Source of the DNA: Rhodanobacter sp. FDAARGOS 1247
Lineage (GTDB): Bacteria > Pseudomonadota > Gammaproteobacteria > Xanthomonadales > Rhodanobacteraceae
NCBI RefSeq assembly: GCF_016889805.1
Contig: NZ_CP069535.1
Location: 2,108,001-2,172,000, forward strand
Reading direction: 5' to 3'
Length of the DNA: 64,000 nt
Positions 33,507 through 41,988 of the stretch are shown piece by piece (position 1 is the first letter of the stretch; every line of letters starts with the position of its first letter). A model generated the notes under the pieces. That model did no database searches. It worked only from the letters and a program-made list of their open reading frames with translations, and was not told the origin of the DNA. A program made the position numbers and the translations under genes.

Positions 33507-34640
33507 TCAATCCAGTGGCCACGGCAGCTGGTCGCGCACCCGTTCGGTGAGGGCCGGTTCGGGCTCCGCCTCGGCGGCGCGTCGCTGCTCGACGGGTTCG
33601 CCGCGGCGCCACCATGACTCCACCTCGCGATGCTCGGCAGGCTCGGCCGGTTGTCCCAGACGCGGCAGGAACAGGCCGACGCCGAGCGGGTCGGCCAGTT
33701 TCAGCAAGTCCTCGACGGGTTCGTCCCAGGCATGCGTGGCCAGCGCAAACGTGCCCCAGTGCACCGGCATCAGCACGCCGCCGCCAAGCAGGCGGTGAGC
33801 GGCCAGCGCGTTGGCGGGCCCCAGGTGGATATCGCCCCAGGAAGGATGGAACGCGCCCACTTCGAGCATCACCAGATCGAACGGGCCCAGCCGGTCGCGG
33901 ATCGCTTCGTATTCGGTGGTGAGCCCGGTGTCGCCGCTGAAGAACACCCGATGCCGGTCGCCGGCCATGACCATCGACGACCACAATGTCTGGTTGCGAT
34001 CCTTCAGGCCGCGGCCGGAAAAATGCTGCGACGGCGCTGCCGTGATGGTGAGCCCGGTGCCCGGCACGCGATGGCTTTGCCACCAGACCAGCTCGGTGAT
34101 GCGCGACGGTGCGATGCCCCAGCTTTCGAGATGGGCGCCGACCCCGAGCGAGGTGACGAACGGAACCTTCGATTTCGCCAGCGCCCGGATTGTCGGATAG
34201 TCCAGGTGGTCGTAGTGGTCGTGCGAAATCACCACGGCGTCGATCGGGGGCAGATCACGCAAGCCGATCGGCACCGGCTGGAAGCGCCTGGGCCCCAGCA
34301 GGGTGAAGGGCGAGGCCCGCTGTCCCCACACTGGATCGGTGAGCACCCGAAAGCCGTCGATCTCCAGCAATACGGTGGAGTGGCCCAGCCAGGTGGCCCG
34401 CAAGCCGCTGGCCGGCTTTCTCGCCCAGCCGCTGCGCGGGTCCTGCGCAGGCAGTGGCGCAGGTGGCGTGCGGTTCTCGTCGCCGCAGAAGAAATCCCGC
34501 AGCGTGGGCCGCGGCGCATCCGGATCGCGCAGTCCCGGCAGGACCGGATGGATGTTGCGCAGACGTTCGCCGTCCCACAGCGGCAGATCGTGCAGCCGTT
34601 CCAGCCGCTCGCCCTGCGGCGGCTTGCCAAAGGACTTCAT
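33507..34640 (-). CDS. MBL-fold metal-dependent hydrolase (UlaG/NAPE-PLD-like)
   Basis: A 377-residue metallo-beta-lactamase-fold hydrolase. The metal-binding SHDHYDHLD is at about residue 160; FSGDTGLTTEY carries the bridging Asp, and MPVHWGTF gives the last His. The N-terminal 85 residues (LPLWDGERLRNI ... LRDFFCGDENRTPP) match the extended bacterial NAPE-PLD/RomA-like family, whose lipid substrates are uncertain. The C-terminal tail is acidic and probably disordered. Start ATG 34640 is preferred over 34670 because the conserved part begins there. Confidence 0.85.
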   Translation of the reverse strand: MKSFGKPPQGERLERLHDLPLWDGERLRNIHPVLPGLRDPDAPRPTLRDFFCGDENRTPPAPLPAQDPRSGWARKPASGLRATWLGHSTVLLEIDGFRVLTDPVWGQRASPFTLLGPRRFQPVPIGLRDLPPIDAVVISHDHYDHLDYPTIRALAKSKVPFVTSLGVGAHLESWGIAPSRITELVWWQSHRVPGTGLTITAAPSQHFSGRGLKDRNQTLWSSMVMAGDRHRVFFSGDTGLTTEYEAIRDRLGPFDLVMLEVGAFHPSWGDIHLGPANALAAHRLLGGGVLMPVHWGTFALATHAWDEPVEDLLKLADPLGVGLFLPRLGQPAEPAEHREVESWWRRGEPVEQRRAAEAEPEPALTERVRDQLPWPLD

Positions 34641-34722
34641 GCGGCGTGCTCCGTCATCGCAGCCCTCCACGGTGGGGCGTCAACAAGCCGTCGTGACGAG
34701 CACGTTCCTGCCGCCGCACCGC

Positions 34723-35547
34723 TCAGAACGCCGGATGCGCCGGCCCGCTTTCCATGTGAAAGACCTGCCAGGTCTGCCGACCCCAGTCGGTGGCGATTTT
34801 CCTGGCCTTGATGTAGCAGCCCTGCTTCCTGACCCAGGTCGCCGGATCGGTGCCGGCCTGGGCCTGGACCACGGCGCCGACGCGGGCAACGCCGAAGTCC
34901 CATTTCAGCACCGCTTCGTCATTGACCGCCTTGGCCAGCGGATCACCACGCTTCCAGCCGCTCGGCTTCTCGTGCGCCTGGATCGATTGCACGACGACAC
35001 TCTCGAAGTCGGCCTTCGGCACCCAGTTGAGCACGATGAAGGTGGTGCGGGCCGTCTTCATGCCGGCCAGCGGATCCTCCACCGGCTTGCCCTGGACGAT
35101 GCGGCTGGCCGCAAATGTGGTGACGAATCGCGGGCAGCTACACTGGGTGCAGGCACCGGCGCCGGGATGCCTGTTGAAGCGATGGCCGCAGCCGCAGAGG
35201 TCGGCGACGTTGCGGTTGTCCGCCGTCGTCTTCATCTTCTGGTTCATCAGGCCATGCTCGGCCCGCTGCCAGTTTTCGCCGGCCTCCCGGGTCTTGCCCG
35301 AGTTCAGCCATTCGAAGTACGCCTCGCGCTCGGTGCGCTCGCGATCCTTGGAGAACGTGGCCAGGTGCTTCTTGGAGAAATTCTTGTCGAAGCGGATCGT
35401 GTAGCGCTCGCCATCCCAGTCGCTGAGCACCCACTCCTCGTCTGCCGTGGCCACGCGGCTCAATCGCTCCAGGCCGGTGGTCGATTCGATGTACTTCTCA
35501 TAGGACAGCAGGTCCGCCGCCGTCCAGGTATCCGAATGCTCGTGCAC
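34723..35547 (-). CDS. Hypothetical protein with central Cys/His cluster
   Basis: A 274-residue soluble protein I do not recognise. It has a charged N-terminal half, then a compact CGCGHRF ... CTQCSC cluster (residues about 118-138) that could bind zinc, then a strand-rich C-terminal half. The start is GTG 35547 with GGGGAG seven bases upstream. It lies upstream of the MBL hydrolase on the same strand with an 82-base gap. No signal peptide or membrane segment is seen. Confidence 0.65.
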   Translation of the reverse strand: MHEHSDTWTAADLLSYEKYIESTTGLERLSRVATADEEWVLSDWDGERYTIRFDKNFSKKHLATFSKDRERTEREAYFEWLNSGKTREAGENWQRAEHGLMNQKMKTTADNRNVADLCGCGHRFNRHPGAGACTQCSCPRFVTTFAASRIVQGKPVEDPLAGMKTARTTFIVLNWVPKADFESVVVQSIQAHEKPSGWKRGDPLAKAVNDEAVLKWDFGVARVGAVVQAQAGTDPATWVRKQGCYIKARKIATDWGRQTWQVFHMESGPAHPAF

Positions 35548-35710
35548 CTTGCGCTCCCCGGTTCACTCCGAACCACGCTGTCAGGTGCGCAAGCATCGCG
35601 CGCGGCACAGCCGGCTGCAATGGGCTTTCGGCGGGACCTCGCGTGAGCCGGGGCCGCGTTGCCGTGCACCGCGATGCAGTCGACTCCCCGGCGGTCAGTG
35701 CGCGCGGCGG

Positions 35711-36208
35711 TCACTGCACGCTGGTCGCCGCGGGCGCGGGCGCCGTGGCCGGCGGCGCGGCCGCCGCCTGACCGGTGCCCGCGCACGCGACGGGTGCCGC
35801 AGACTGGTTGCCGATCACCATGGTGCAGGTCCAGCTGATGGTGCGGCTGGAGTTGTCAGCGGCGGGTTCCACCGGAAGCAGGACCAGCACGGGGTCGGGC
35901 TTGGTGCCGGTGTTTCGCGTGGTCAGCGTGATCCGGCCGCCGTCCCCCAGTTCGATTTTGTCGACGTATTCGCCGGGCGGGCCGGCGTTGTAGGCGAGGT
36001 CGCTCCGGGTGACATGAGCCAGGCCGCCCTTTGTCGTCGCCGCCTCCATGACCACCAGCTTGGGGGCATCGGTGGACTTCATGGCCTCCTCGATATGGTC
36101 GCGGGCGACCCGGTCGTGCCACGCGGGGATGGCGAACGCCGCCACCACGACCAGGATCGCCAGGACGACCAGGATCGTGACCAGGGAAATGCCTCTGCTC
36201 GTCTGCAT
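35711..36208 (-). CDS. Type IV pilin-like protein lacking Glu5
   Basis: A 165-residue protein with a short basic leader (MQTSRG) followed by a hydrophobic helix (ISLVTILVVLAILVVVAAF), as in class III/type IV prepilins. The globular C-terminal part has a Cys pair (WTCTM ... APVACAG) that fits the pilin D-region disulfide. The mature +1 residue would be Ile and +5 is Thr instead of the conserved Glu that N-methylation and assembly depend on. The tail is Ala/Pro-rich. ATG 36208 has GGGAG eight bases upstream; ATG 36226 is also in frame. No other pilus gene is adjacent. Confidence 0.75.
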   Translation of the reverse strand: MQTSRGISLVTILVVLAILVVVAAFAIPAWHDRVARDHIEEAMKSTDAPKLVVMEAATTKGGLAHVTRSDLAYNAGPPGEYVDKIELGDGGRITLTTRNTGTKPDPVLVLLPVEPAADNSSRTISWTCTMVIGNQSAAPVACAGTGQAAAAPPATAPAPAATSVQ

Positions 36209-36390
36209 GGGGTTGCTCCCGTCCATCTCGTCACTGCCGGTGCCACGCCGGCGTCGACGCCAAAGATGCTGGCAAGGGCGTGTGCGCTCCATGAAGATGG
36301 TGTTGCGACGGCCCGATCCCGGTGTCGATCCGTCCGCACCTCGTTCGTCGCAACAAGGAAGCATCCCGCCCCCTAAGCCAGGAGAATCCC

Positions 36391-36870
36391 ATGCTCGCCA
36401 AGAACACCATCTGCGTCTGGTACGACAGCGCCGCCCTGGAAGCCGCCACGTTCTATGCCAGGACCTTCCCGGACAGCTCGGTAGGGGCGATCCATCACGC
36501 ACCGGGCGATTACCCCGCCGGCAAGCAGGGCGATGTGCTGATGGTCGACTTCACGGTCATGGGCATCCCCTGCGTGGGCCTGAATGGCGGGCCGGGCATG
36601 CTGCACAACGAGTCCTTTTCGTTCCAGGTGGCCACCGACGACCAGGCTGAAACCGATCGCCTGTGGAACGCGATCATCGACAACGGGGGCCAGGCCAGCG
36701 CCTGCGGCTGGTGCAAGGACAAGTGGGGCGTGTCCTGGCAGATCAGCCCCCGCATGCTGATCGACGCCGTCACCCATCCCGACCCCGCCGTTGCCAGGCG
36801 CGCGTTCGAGGCAATGATGAAGATGGGCAAGATCGACATCGCCGCGATCGAAGCCGCCGTGCGCGGCTGA
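36391..36870 (+). CDS. VOC family (PhnB-like) protein
   Basis: A 159-residue glyoxalase/VOC-fold protein of the PhnB/3-demethylubiquinone-methyltransferase-like subfamily. Hallmarks are the start TICVWYDSAALEAATFYARTFPDS, GIPCVGLNGGPGMLHNESFSFQV and DKWGVSWQISPRML. The cellular role is unknown. An AGGAG Shine-Dalgarno sits five bases before the ATG. A GST gene follows after 119 bases, and the two may be co-transcribed. Confidence 0.9.
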   Translation: MLAKNTICVWYDSAALEAATFYARTFPDSSVGAIHHAPGDYPAGKQGDVLMVDFTVMGIPCVGLNGGPGMLHNESFSFQVATDDQAETDRLWNAIIDNGGQASACGWCKDKWGVSWQISPRMLIDAVTHPDPAVARRAFEAMMKMGKIDIAAIEAAVRG

Positions 36871-36989
36871 CCATTACAACGGTCACCACCAATGCACAAC
36901 GGAGGCAAGGCGGCCTCTGTGAGCATCATCCCTTTTTCCGCCAACCACCCGTGACGCACGCGGCGTCATGCATGACCAGGAGCTCCACC

Positions 36990-37643
36990 ATGAATCCGAC
37001 CATCACCGCCTTTGAATCGTCGCCTGATCGCGGCCGGGGACTGGCCCGCGACATGCGCGTCCGCTGGGCGCTGGAAGAAGTCGGCCAGGCCTACGAAGTG
37101 CGGCTGGTCTCGTTCGCGGCGATGAAACGGCCCGCGCATCTGGGGCTGCACCCGTTCGGGCAGATCCCCACCTATGAAGAAGGCGAGCTCGCCCTGTTCG
37201 AGTCGGGCGCCATCGTGTTTCACCTCGCGCAGACGCGCCCGGGCCTGCTGCCGGACGAGGCGAATGCCCGCGCACGCGCGATCACCTGGATGTTCGCCGC
37301 ACTGAACACGGTGGAGCCGCCGCTGGTCGAGTTCAGCATGGCCAAGGTATTCGAATGCAACAAGCCCTGGTACGAGCAACGCCAGCCGATGCTCGAGGAG
37401 CGGGCGCGCAAGACACTGGGCCTGCTGTCCAGCCGTCTTGGCGAAGCCGACTGGCTCGACGGCGCGTTCAGCGCGGGCGACCTGATGATGGTCGGCGTGC
37501 TGTTCCGGGCGAAGCCCACGGGAATACTGGACGACTACCCGAATCTCGCCGCCTACGTGGCCCGCGCCGAAGCACGGCCTGCGTTCAGGCAGGCGTTTGC
37601 AGCGCAGTTGGCCGTGTTCGAGAACAGCCGCGCGGCGGGCTGA
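36990..37643 (+). CDS. Glutathione S-transferase family protein
   Basis: A 217-residue GST. The N-terminal domain contains RGLARDMRVRWALEEVGQAYEVRLV, the cis-Pro HPFGQIPTYEEGELALFESGAIVFHLA, and the C-terminal helical domain has WLDGAFSAGDLMMVGVL. The residues upstream of the thioredoxin helix (SPDRGRG) replace the usual Tyr/Ser-Pro catalytic start, so the catalytic residue is uncertain. CAGGAG precedes the ATG. It is followed by the convergent MocR-type gene. Confidence 0.9.
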   Translation: MNPTITAFESSPDRGRGLARDMRVRWALEEVGQAYEVRLVSFAAMKRPAHLGLHPFGQIPTYEEGELALFESGAIVFHLAQTRPGLLPDEANARARAITWMFAALNTVEPPLVEFSMAKVFECNKPWYEQRQPMLEERARKTLGLLSSRLGEADWLDGAFSAGDLMMVGVLFRAKPTGILDDYPNLAAYVARAEARPAFRQAFAAQLAVFENSRAAG

Positions 37644-37749
37644 CCGTCATTCGTCCGGGCTCCCCGCGCAACACGCAGTGGGGCCGTGGATCGCCGGCGT
37701 TGCGCAGGATGAAGCAGCATTGGGAAGCGCTCGGGCTACCGCTGCCCCG

Positions 37750-39282
37750 TCAGGCACTGGCCGGTTCGATCCGCGGGTTTCGTTTCGGCGACGACATGGC
37801 GAATTTTTCCCCGACCGCCAGGCAGGCCTCGGCGAGCCGTGCCCCGGCCCGCTTGAGGGCCGCCTCGGACACCCCGGCGTAGCTCAGCACCAGGGTCACG
37901 TGATCGGGCGGGGTTCGATGGAAGCACTCGGCGGAACGGATGTGCACGCCGCGCGCCAGCGCCTCAGCCAGCAATGCCGCGGTGGCATGGCGTGGCAACC
38001 GGGGCAAGTGCACGAAAAGCGATCCTCCCGCCACCGCGTCGGTCACCATCATCGCGTCGCCCAGACGTGCATGCAGGGCCGCGCACAGCGCCCGATGGCG
38101 GGGCGCGAGGCGGTGGGCGATGCGCCGCAGATCGCGCAGGTACTGGCCGCTGTTGATGCACGCCGCAAGCACGTGCTGCTGCATCGATACGCTGCCGCGA
38201 TCGGCCAGCCACTTGACCGCCAGGAACCGTTCGCGCAGCTGGCGTGGCACCAGCATGTAGCCCAGCTGCAAGGCGGGAAACATCGAGCGGGCGAAACTGC
38301 TGACGTGGATGACCCGGCCATGCCGGTCCAGCGACCACAACGACGGAGCCGTGCGCACGCCGAAGCGGTGTTCGCAGTCGAAATCGTCCTCGACCAGCAC
38401 GGCGTCGTGGGCACAGGCCCAATGCAGCAGTGCCCGGCGTCGATCCTCGGGCATGACCACGCCGGTCGGGAACTGGAATGACGGCGACACGTTGACCAGT
38501 CGCACGCCATCCAGCGCCGTGGCATGGCGGTCGATGTCCATGCCTTGCGGGCTGACGGGACACGGCACGATCCGCGCGCCCATCGCCTCGAAGGTGTGGC
38601 GCACGCTCCAGTGACAGGGCTCCTCCACGCCGACACCATCGCCTTCGTCAAGCAGGACGCGGGCGATCAGATCGCGCGCCTGCTGGGCGCCGCTGACGAT
38701 CAGGATGTCGTCCGGGTCGACCTCGATCGCCCGCTCGACACCCAAATAGCTGGCCACCGCCTTGCGCAATTCGATGGCGCCCTGCAGTTCAGGGAAGTCG
38801 GGTGTGTCGCGACGACGCAGCAGCGCCACCAGGTTCTGTTTCCACGCCTTGAGGCTGCGCGGATCGGACTTCACGCGCGGCTGCGCCAGATCGACCAGCC
38901 CTCCTTCGATCACGCCCGTGTCAAGCGCCGGCGGATTCCTCTCGGGCGTGGCTGGCAGCACGGCGCGCCGGGCCAGGCGGGACAGCCGGGGCTCTCTCGG
39001 CGCCGCGACCAACTCGTCGAGCGGCGTGCCGCCGGCGGATGCGTCGATGCGACGCGCGCTCACGTAAGTGCCGCTACCCGAGCGTGACTCCAGGTAGCCC
39101 TCGCTCTCCAGCTGGTCATAAGCCATCAGGACTACCGTGCGGGAAACCCCCAGGGAGACGGTCATCGAGCGGGTGCCGGGCAGGCACGCGCCTGCCTGGA
39201 AACGGCCGGCATCGATATCGCGCCGGATCGACTCGGCGATCCGGACATACATCGGCTTGTCGTCTTGCCGCCTGTTCGCCAT
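37750..39282 (-). CDS. MocR-type GntR/aminotransferase-like regulator without PLP lysine
   Basis: A 510-residue transcription factor. The N-terminal GntR winged helix (MYVRIAESIRRDIDAGRFQAG; VSRTVVLMAYDQLESEGYL) is joined to a fold-type I aminotransferase-like domain (residues about 120-490). The cofactor Asp is present in VEDDFDCEHRF. The segment that normally reads FSKxxFPxLRLGY is FARSMFPALQLGY, so the Schiff-base lysine is Arg332. It therefore cannot form the usual internal aldimine. It is divergent from the S33 peptidase-like gene at 39400 and may regulate it. Confidence 0.9.
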   Translation of the reverse strand: MANRRQDDKPMYVRIAESIRRDIDAGRFQAGACLPGTRSMTVSLGVSRTVVLMAYDQLESEGYLESRSGSGTYVSARRIDASAGGTPLDELVAAPREPRLSRLARRAVLPATPERNPPALDTGVIEGGLVDLAQPRVKSDPRSLKAWKQNLVALLRRRDTPDFPELQGAIELRKAVASYLGVERAIEVDPDDILIVSGAQQARDLIARVLLDEGDGVGVEEPCHWSVRHTFEAMGARIVPCPVSPQGMDIDRHATALDGVRLVNVSPSFQFPTGVVMPEDRRRALLHWACAHDAVLVEDDFDCEHRFGVRTAPSLWSLDRHGRVIHVSSFARSMFPALQLGYMLVPRQLRERFLAVKWLADRGSVSMQQHVLAACINSGQYLRDLRRIAHRLAPRHRALCAALHARLGDAMMVTDAVAGGSLFVHLPRLPRHATAALLAEALARGVHIRSAECFHRTPPDHVTLVLSYAGVSEAALKRAGARLAEACLAVGEKFAMSSPKRNPRIEPASA

Positions 39283-39399
39283 CCATGCTCCCGGGGCGGC
39301 TTGAAGTGGTTACATCGAAAAAGCGGGCGACCGGTCATTTACGCCCCCGTCGGCCCTGCAGATCATCATGCCATGGCCACTGACCGGGGAAGCATCACG

Positions 39400-41043
39400 A
39401 TGAAGTTGTTCAAGTTGTCCGCACGCAAGCTGGCGGTGTTGATCGGTTGCGTAGCGTGCTCGGGGCTGGCGAATGCCAGGGCTACGGACGATCACTCGAC
39501 CGACCCGGCCTACGCCAGGTACTACCAGCAGGCGGTGAACTGGGGCGGCTGCCCGCCCTCGTTGTTCACCGATGGAAGCACGATCCAGTGTGCCCTGATC
39601 ACCGTGCCGATCGACTGGGCCGATCCGAGCCAGGGCGACATCACCATCGGCATTTCCAGGCCGCTGCATTCACCGCCTGGCGCACGCCTGCTGCTGGTCA
39701 ACGCCGGCGGCCCGGACAACTCCAGCGCTTCGCAGGCGGAGATGCTCGAGCAGTTGCAGCCGCAAGTCCAGGCCAATCACCTGGTGGTCGGCGTCGACCT
39801 GCGCGGCATCACCGATGGCCTGGGCACCCGGGTGAGCTGCGACTACGCACCGCGCAGCGGCGCCGAGAATTTCATGGACGGCGACAGCCGCAATCCCACG
39901 GCCGCCAGCGTGCAGGCACAGCAGGACTGGTGGTATCGTTCGATCAGCGCCTGCCTGCAACAGCACGCCGCCTTCCTCAAGAGCATCAACACGCCCAACC
40001 ACGCGCGCGACCTGAACCTGGTGCGTGCCGTGCTGGGCTTCCCCCGCGCCGACCTGCTCGGCGTATCCAGCGGCAGCAGCCTGATGGCGTATGCCAACCG
40101 CCTGTTTCCCGATCGCTTCGAGCGCGTGGTGCTCGACAGCAACATGAACTGGCTGCACCTGGACTGGCAGCGGCAGGACCTGAAGCGGATGTCGATGGAT
40201 CAGCTGAATGTGCAGCAGGCATTCATTCCCTTCGTGGCGCGGCACGACGACCAGTTCCACATGGGCACGACGCCGCAGCAGGTGATGACCACCTTCCAGC
40301 GGATCTACCAGGCCGCCTCGCAACACCGCATGGGCAGCGTGACGCCGGACCAGGCGCTGGCTTCGCTGGATGGCACCGGCATGTGGGTGTTCTGGGATCT
40401 GCTGGTGTCGCCGTCGCTGAGCGCGATGTCGCAGGCGCTGGATGGCGATCCGGCCCACATCGCCGCCGCCGAACAGATGGGCGCGATGACCTCGGTCGAC
40501 CTGCGCAGCCAGCCCGGCTTCAACCCGATGGCCGATGTCTTGCAATGCAACGACTCCGGCTCCACCGATACGCGCAGCATCGCCCGCAAGATCGCGGACG
40601 TCCGCACCAACTGGGCGATCGGCGCCTCCACCCTGATCGACAAGTGCCGGCACTGGCCGTGGCAGCAGGCGCTCGACCGCCAGCTGGAGTCGCGCACCAG
40701 GGTGCATGCCCTGATGGTGCAGAACGAGTTCGATCCGTCCACGCCCTACTCCGAGGCGCTCAAGGACCGCCTGCTGGATGACCCCGCCGCGCGGATGGTG
40801 CTGGTCAACAACGCCACCACCCACGGCGTGATGTTCGACGACAACGCCTGCACCACCAACGCGGAATTCGCCTATCTGAACTCCGGCGACATGCCCGCCC
40901 GCGACGTGGTCTGCCAGGCCAGGCCGATGCATTCCTTCGCCATGCAGGACGCCACGACCTACGAATACGGCTACCCCGCCGCGGGCTGGTGGCTGCCGCC
41001 CCCGCCGAACACGCATCAGGCGAACTGGCTGCTGGTGCCCTGA
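39400..41043 (+). CDS. Secreted alpha/beta hydrolase, S33 tripeptidyl-aminopeptidase-like
   Basis: A 547-residue exported protein with a signal peptide (about residues 1-26). The hydrolase fold has the nucleophile elbow GVSSG followed by SLMAYANRLFPDRFERVVLDS, which is very like the S33 TAP/SlpD family. The acid residue is in NEFDPSTPYSEAL and the catalytic His in NATTHGV, in the TAP-like C-terminal domain. The start is ATG 39400 (MKLFKL) at the signal peptide; upstream in-frame starts exist without support. The divergent MocR-like gene shares its 117-base promoter region. Confidence 0.85.
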   Translation: MKLFKLSARKLAVLIGCVACSGLANARATDDHSTDPAYARYYQQAVNWGGCPPSLFTDGSTIQCALITVPIDWADPSQGDITIGISRPLHSPPGARLLLVNAGGPDNSSASQAEMLEQLQPQVQANHLVVGVDLRGITDGLGTRVSCDYAPRSGAENFMDGDSRNPTAASVQAQQDWWYRSISACLQQHAAFLKSINTPNHARDLNLVRAVLGFPRADLLGVSSGSSLMAYANRLFPDRFERVVLDSNMNWLHLDWQRQDLKRMSMDQLNVQQAFIPFVARHDDQFHMGTTPQQVMTTFQRIYQAASQHRMGSVTPDQALASLDGTGMWVFWDLLVSPSLSAMSQALDGDPAHIAAAEQMGAMTSVDLRSQPGFNPMADVLQCNDSGSTDTRSIARKIADVRTNWAIGASTLIDKCRHWPWQQALDRQLESRTRVHALMVQNEFDPSTPYSEALKDRLLDDPAARMVLVNNATTHGVMFDDNACTTNAEFAYLNSGDMPARDVVCQARPMHSFAMQDATTYEYGYPAAGWWLPPPPNTHQANWLLVP

Positions 41044-41273
41044 GAGGTTGCGACTTCACAGCCTCGAAGCCGGAGACGGCAAGACAATGGATGGGGAGGG
41101 CATGGATGCCCGGGTCGAGGCAACGCAGGAGCCGTTGCCCACCCCCGAATCGAGGCGAGGCAGACACCGTTGTTCATCGCCCACCTGAAAACTGCCCCGG
41201 TGATCCGCCGTGGCGGGATCGGGCGAAAGTTTCCGGGGATGCAGGCACGACGACTGCCAAACGTTCCCCGGCC

Positions 41274-41669
41274 TCAGAAGTCCGACCTGGCGAACCGCGC
41301 GACCCCCTGGTTCATGCCCGGCGGGTCGAGCGTGCTGAGGTCGAGTTCGATCGGCGTGCCGATCCAGTGCGCCAGCGTCGTGTGGTCGGCCAGGTCGTCA
41401 TCGGTGAGCGGATGGACCAGCGCGGTCAGGCCGGAGGCTTCGATCAGCTTGAGGATGGCCGGCAGCGCTTCTCCGGTGTAGTGGATCTCGAACTGCGGGA
41501 TCGGATGCGGGCCGGCCTTGCCGTCCTTGAGCTGCCCGACGAAGAGCAGCCGGGGGATCGCACCCGAGTCCATGCGATCGATCAGGTCACGCCGCATGGC
41601 CTCGGCCGCGGCACGCGTTGCGGGCGTGCAGTAGATGTGCGCGTGCCAGGGCGCTTCGTGTTCGCTCAT
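41274..41669 (-). CDS. DOPA 4,5-dioxygenase family protein
   Basis: A 131-residue protein of the DOPA-dioxygenase-like family. Evidence is WHAHIYCTPAT at the N-terminus, GPHPIPQFEIHYTGE in the middle and VHPLTDDDLADHTTLAHWIG towards the end. The conserved His residues bind iron in characterised extradiol-type members. The bacterial homologues have mostly unknown catechol substrates. GGAGG lies six bases before ATG 41669. It is 22 bases downstream of the tautomerase gene, an arrangement that suggests a small aromatic-degradation operon. Confidence 0.88.
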   Translation of the reverse strand: MSEHEAPWHAHIYCTPATRAAAEAMRRDLIDRMDSGAIPRLLFVGQLKDGKAGPHPIPQFEIHYTGEALPAILKLIEASGLTALVHPLTDDDLADHTTLAHWIGTPIELDLSTLDPPGMNQGVARFARSDF

Positions 41670-41691
41670 GTCGATCCTCCGCTCGCCGGCC

Positions 41692-41877
41692 TCATGCATC
41701 CGCCATCAACTTGCCGGCCTTGGCCCAGCCGTCGCGCGGCACTTCGCTGATCAGAATATCCACGCTTTCCGGCGGACAGGCCAGCGTCTCGGCGGTGGCG
41801 CGGGTCACTTCGCGCACGAAGGCGCGCTTCTGTTCCACGGTGCGGCCGGGAAGCATTTCGAGATGCAAGGTGGGCAT
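41692..41877 (-). CDS. 4-oxalocrotonate tautomerase family protein
   Basis: A 61-residue tautomerase-fold subunit. Pro follows the initiator Met and would be the catalytic base (Pro1). The helix RTVEQKRAFVREVTRATAETL and the strand VDILISEVPRDGWAKAGKLM are typical of 4-OT/YusQ-like proteins. The length equals the family standard (about 60-62). GGAG precedes ATG 41877. It precedes the DOPA-dioxygenase-like gene and is divergent from the LysR regulator. Confidence 0.9.
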   Translation of the reverse strand: MPTLHLEMLPGRTVEQKRAFVREVTRATAETLACPPESVDILISEVPRDGWAKAGKLMADA

Positions 41878-41955
41878 GGTGTTCTCCGATGAGGGCCCCG
41901 GATCGAGGCGGTCGCCATGGTGCGCCCTGCTTGCAACTTGATAAACATGCCATGA

Positions 41956-41971
41956 TTTGACCAATTTCAAA
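41956..41971. promoter_or_regulatory. Candidate LysR-type operator
   Basis: TTTGA (41956-41960) and TCAAA (41967-41971) form an inverted repeat with a six-base centre. It contains TTGA-N6-TCAA, between the divergent tautomerase and LysR starts and 17 bases before the LysR ATG. This fits the T-N11-A type site of LysR autoregulation. Confidence 0.5.
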
Positions 41972-41988
41972 CCTGCAGGTTGTCAATC

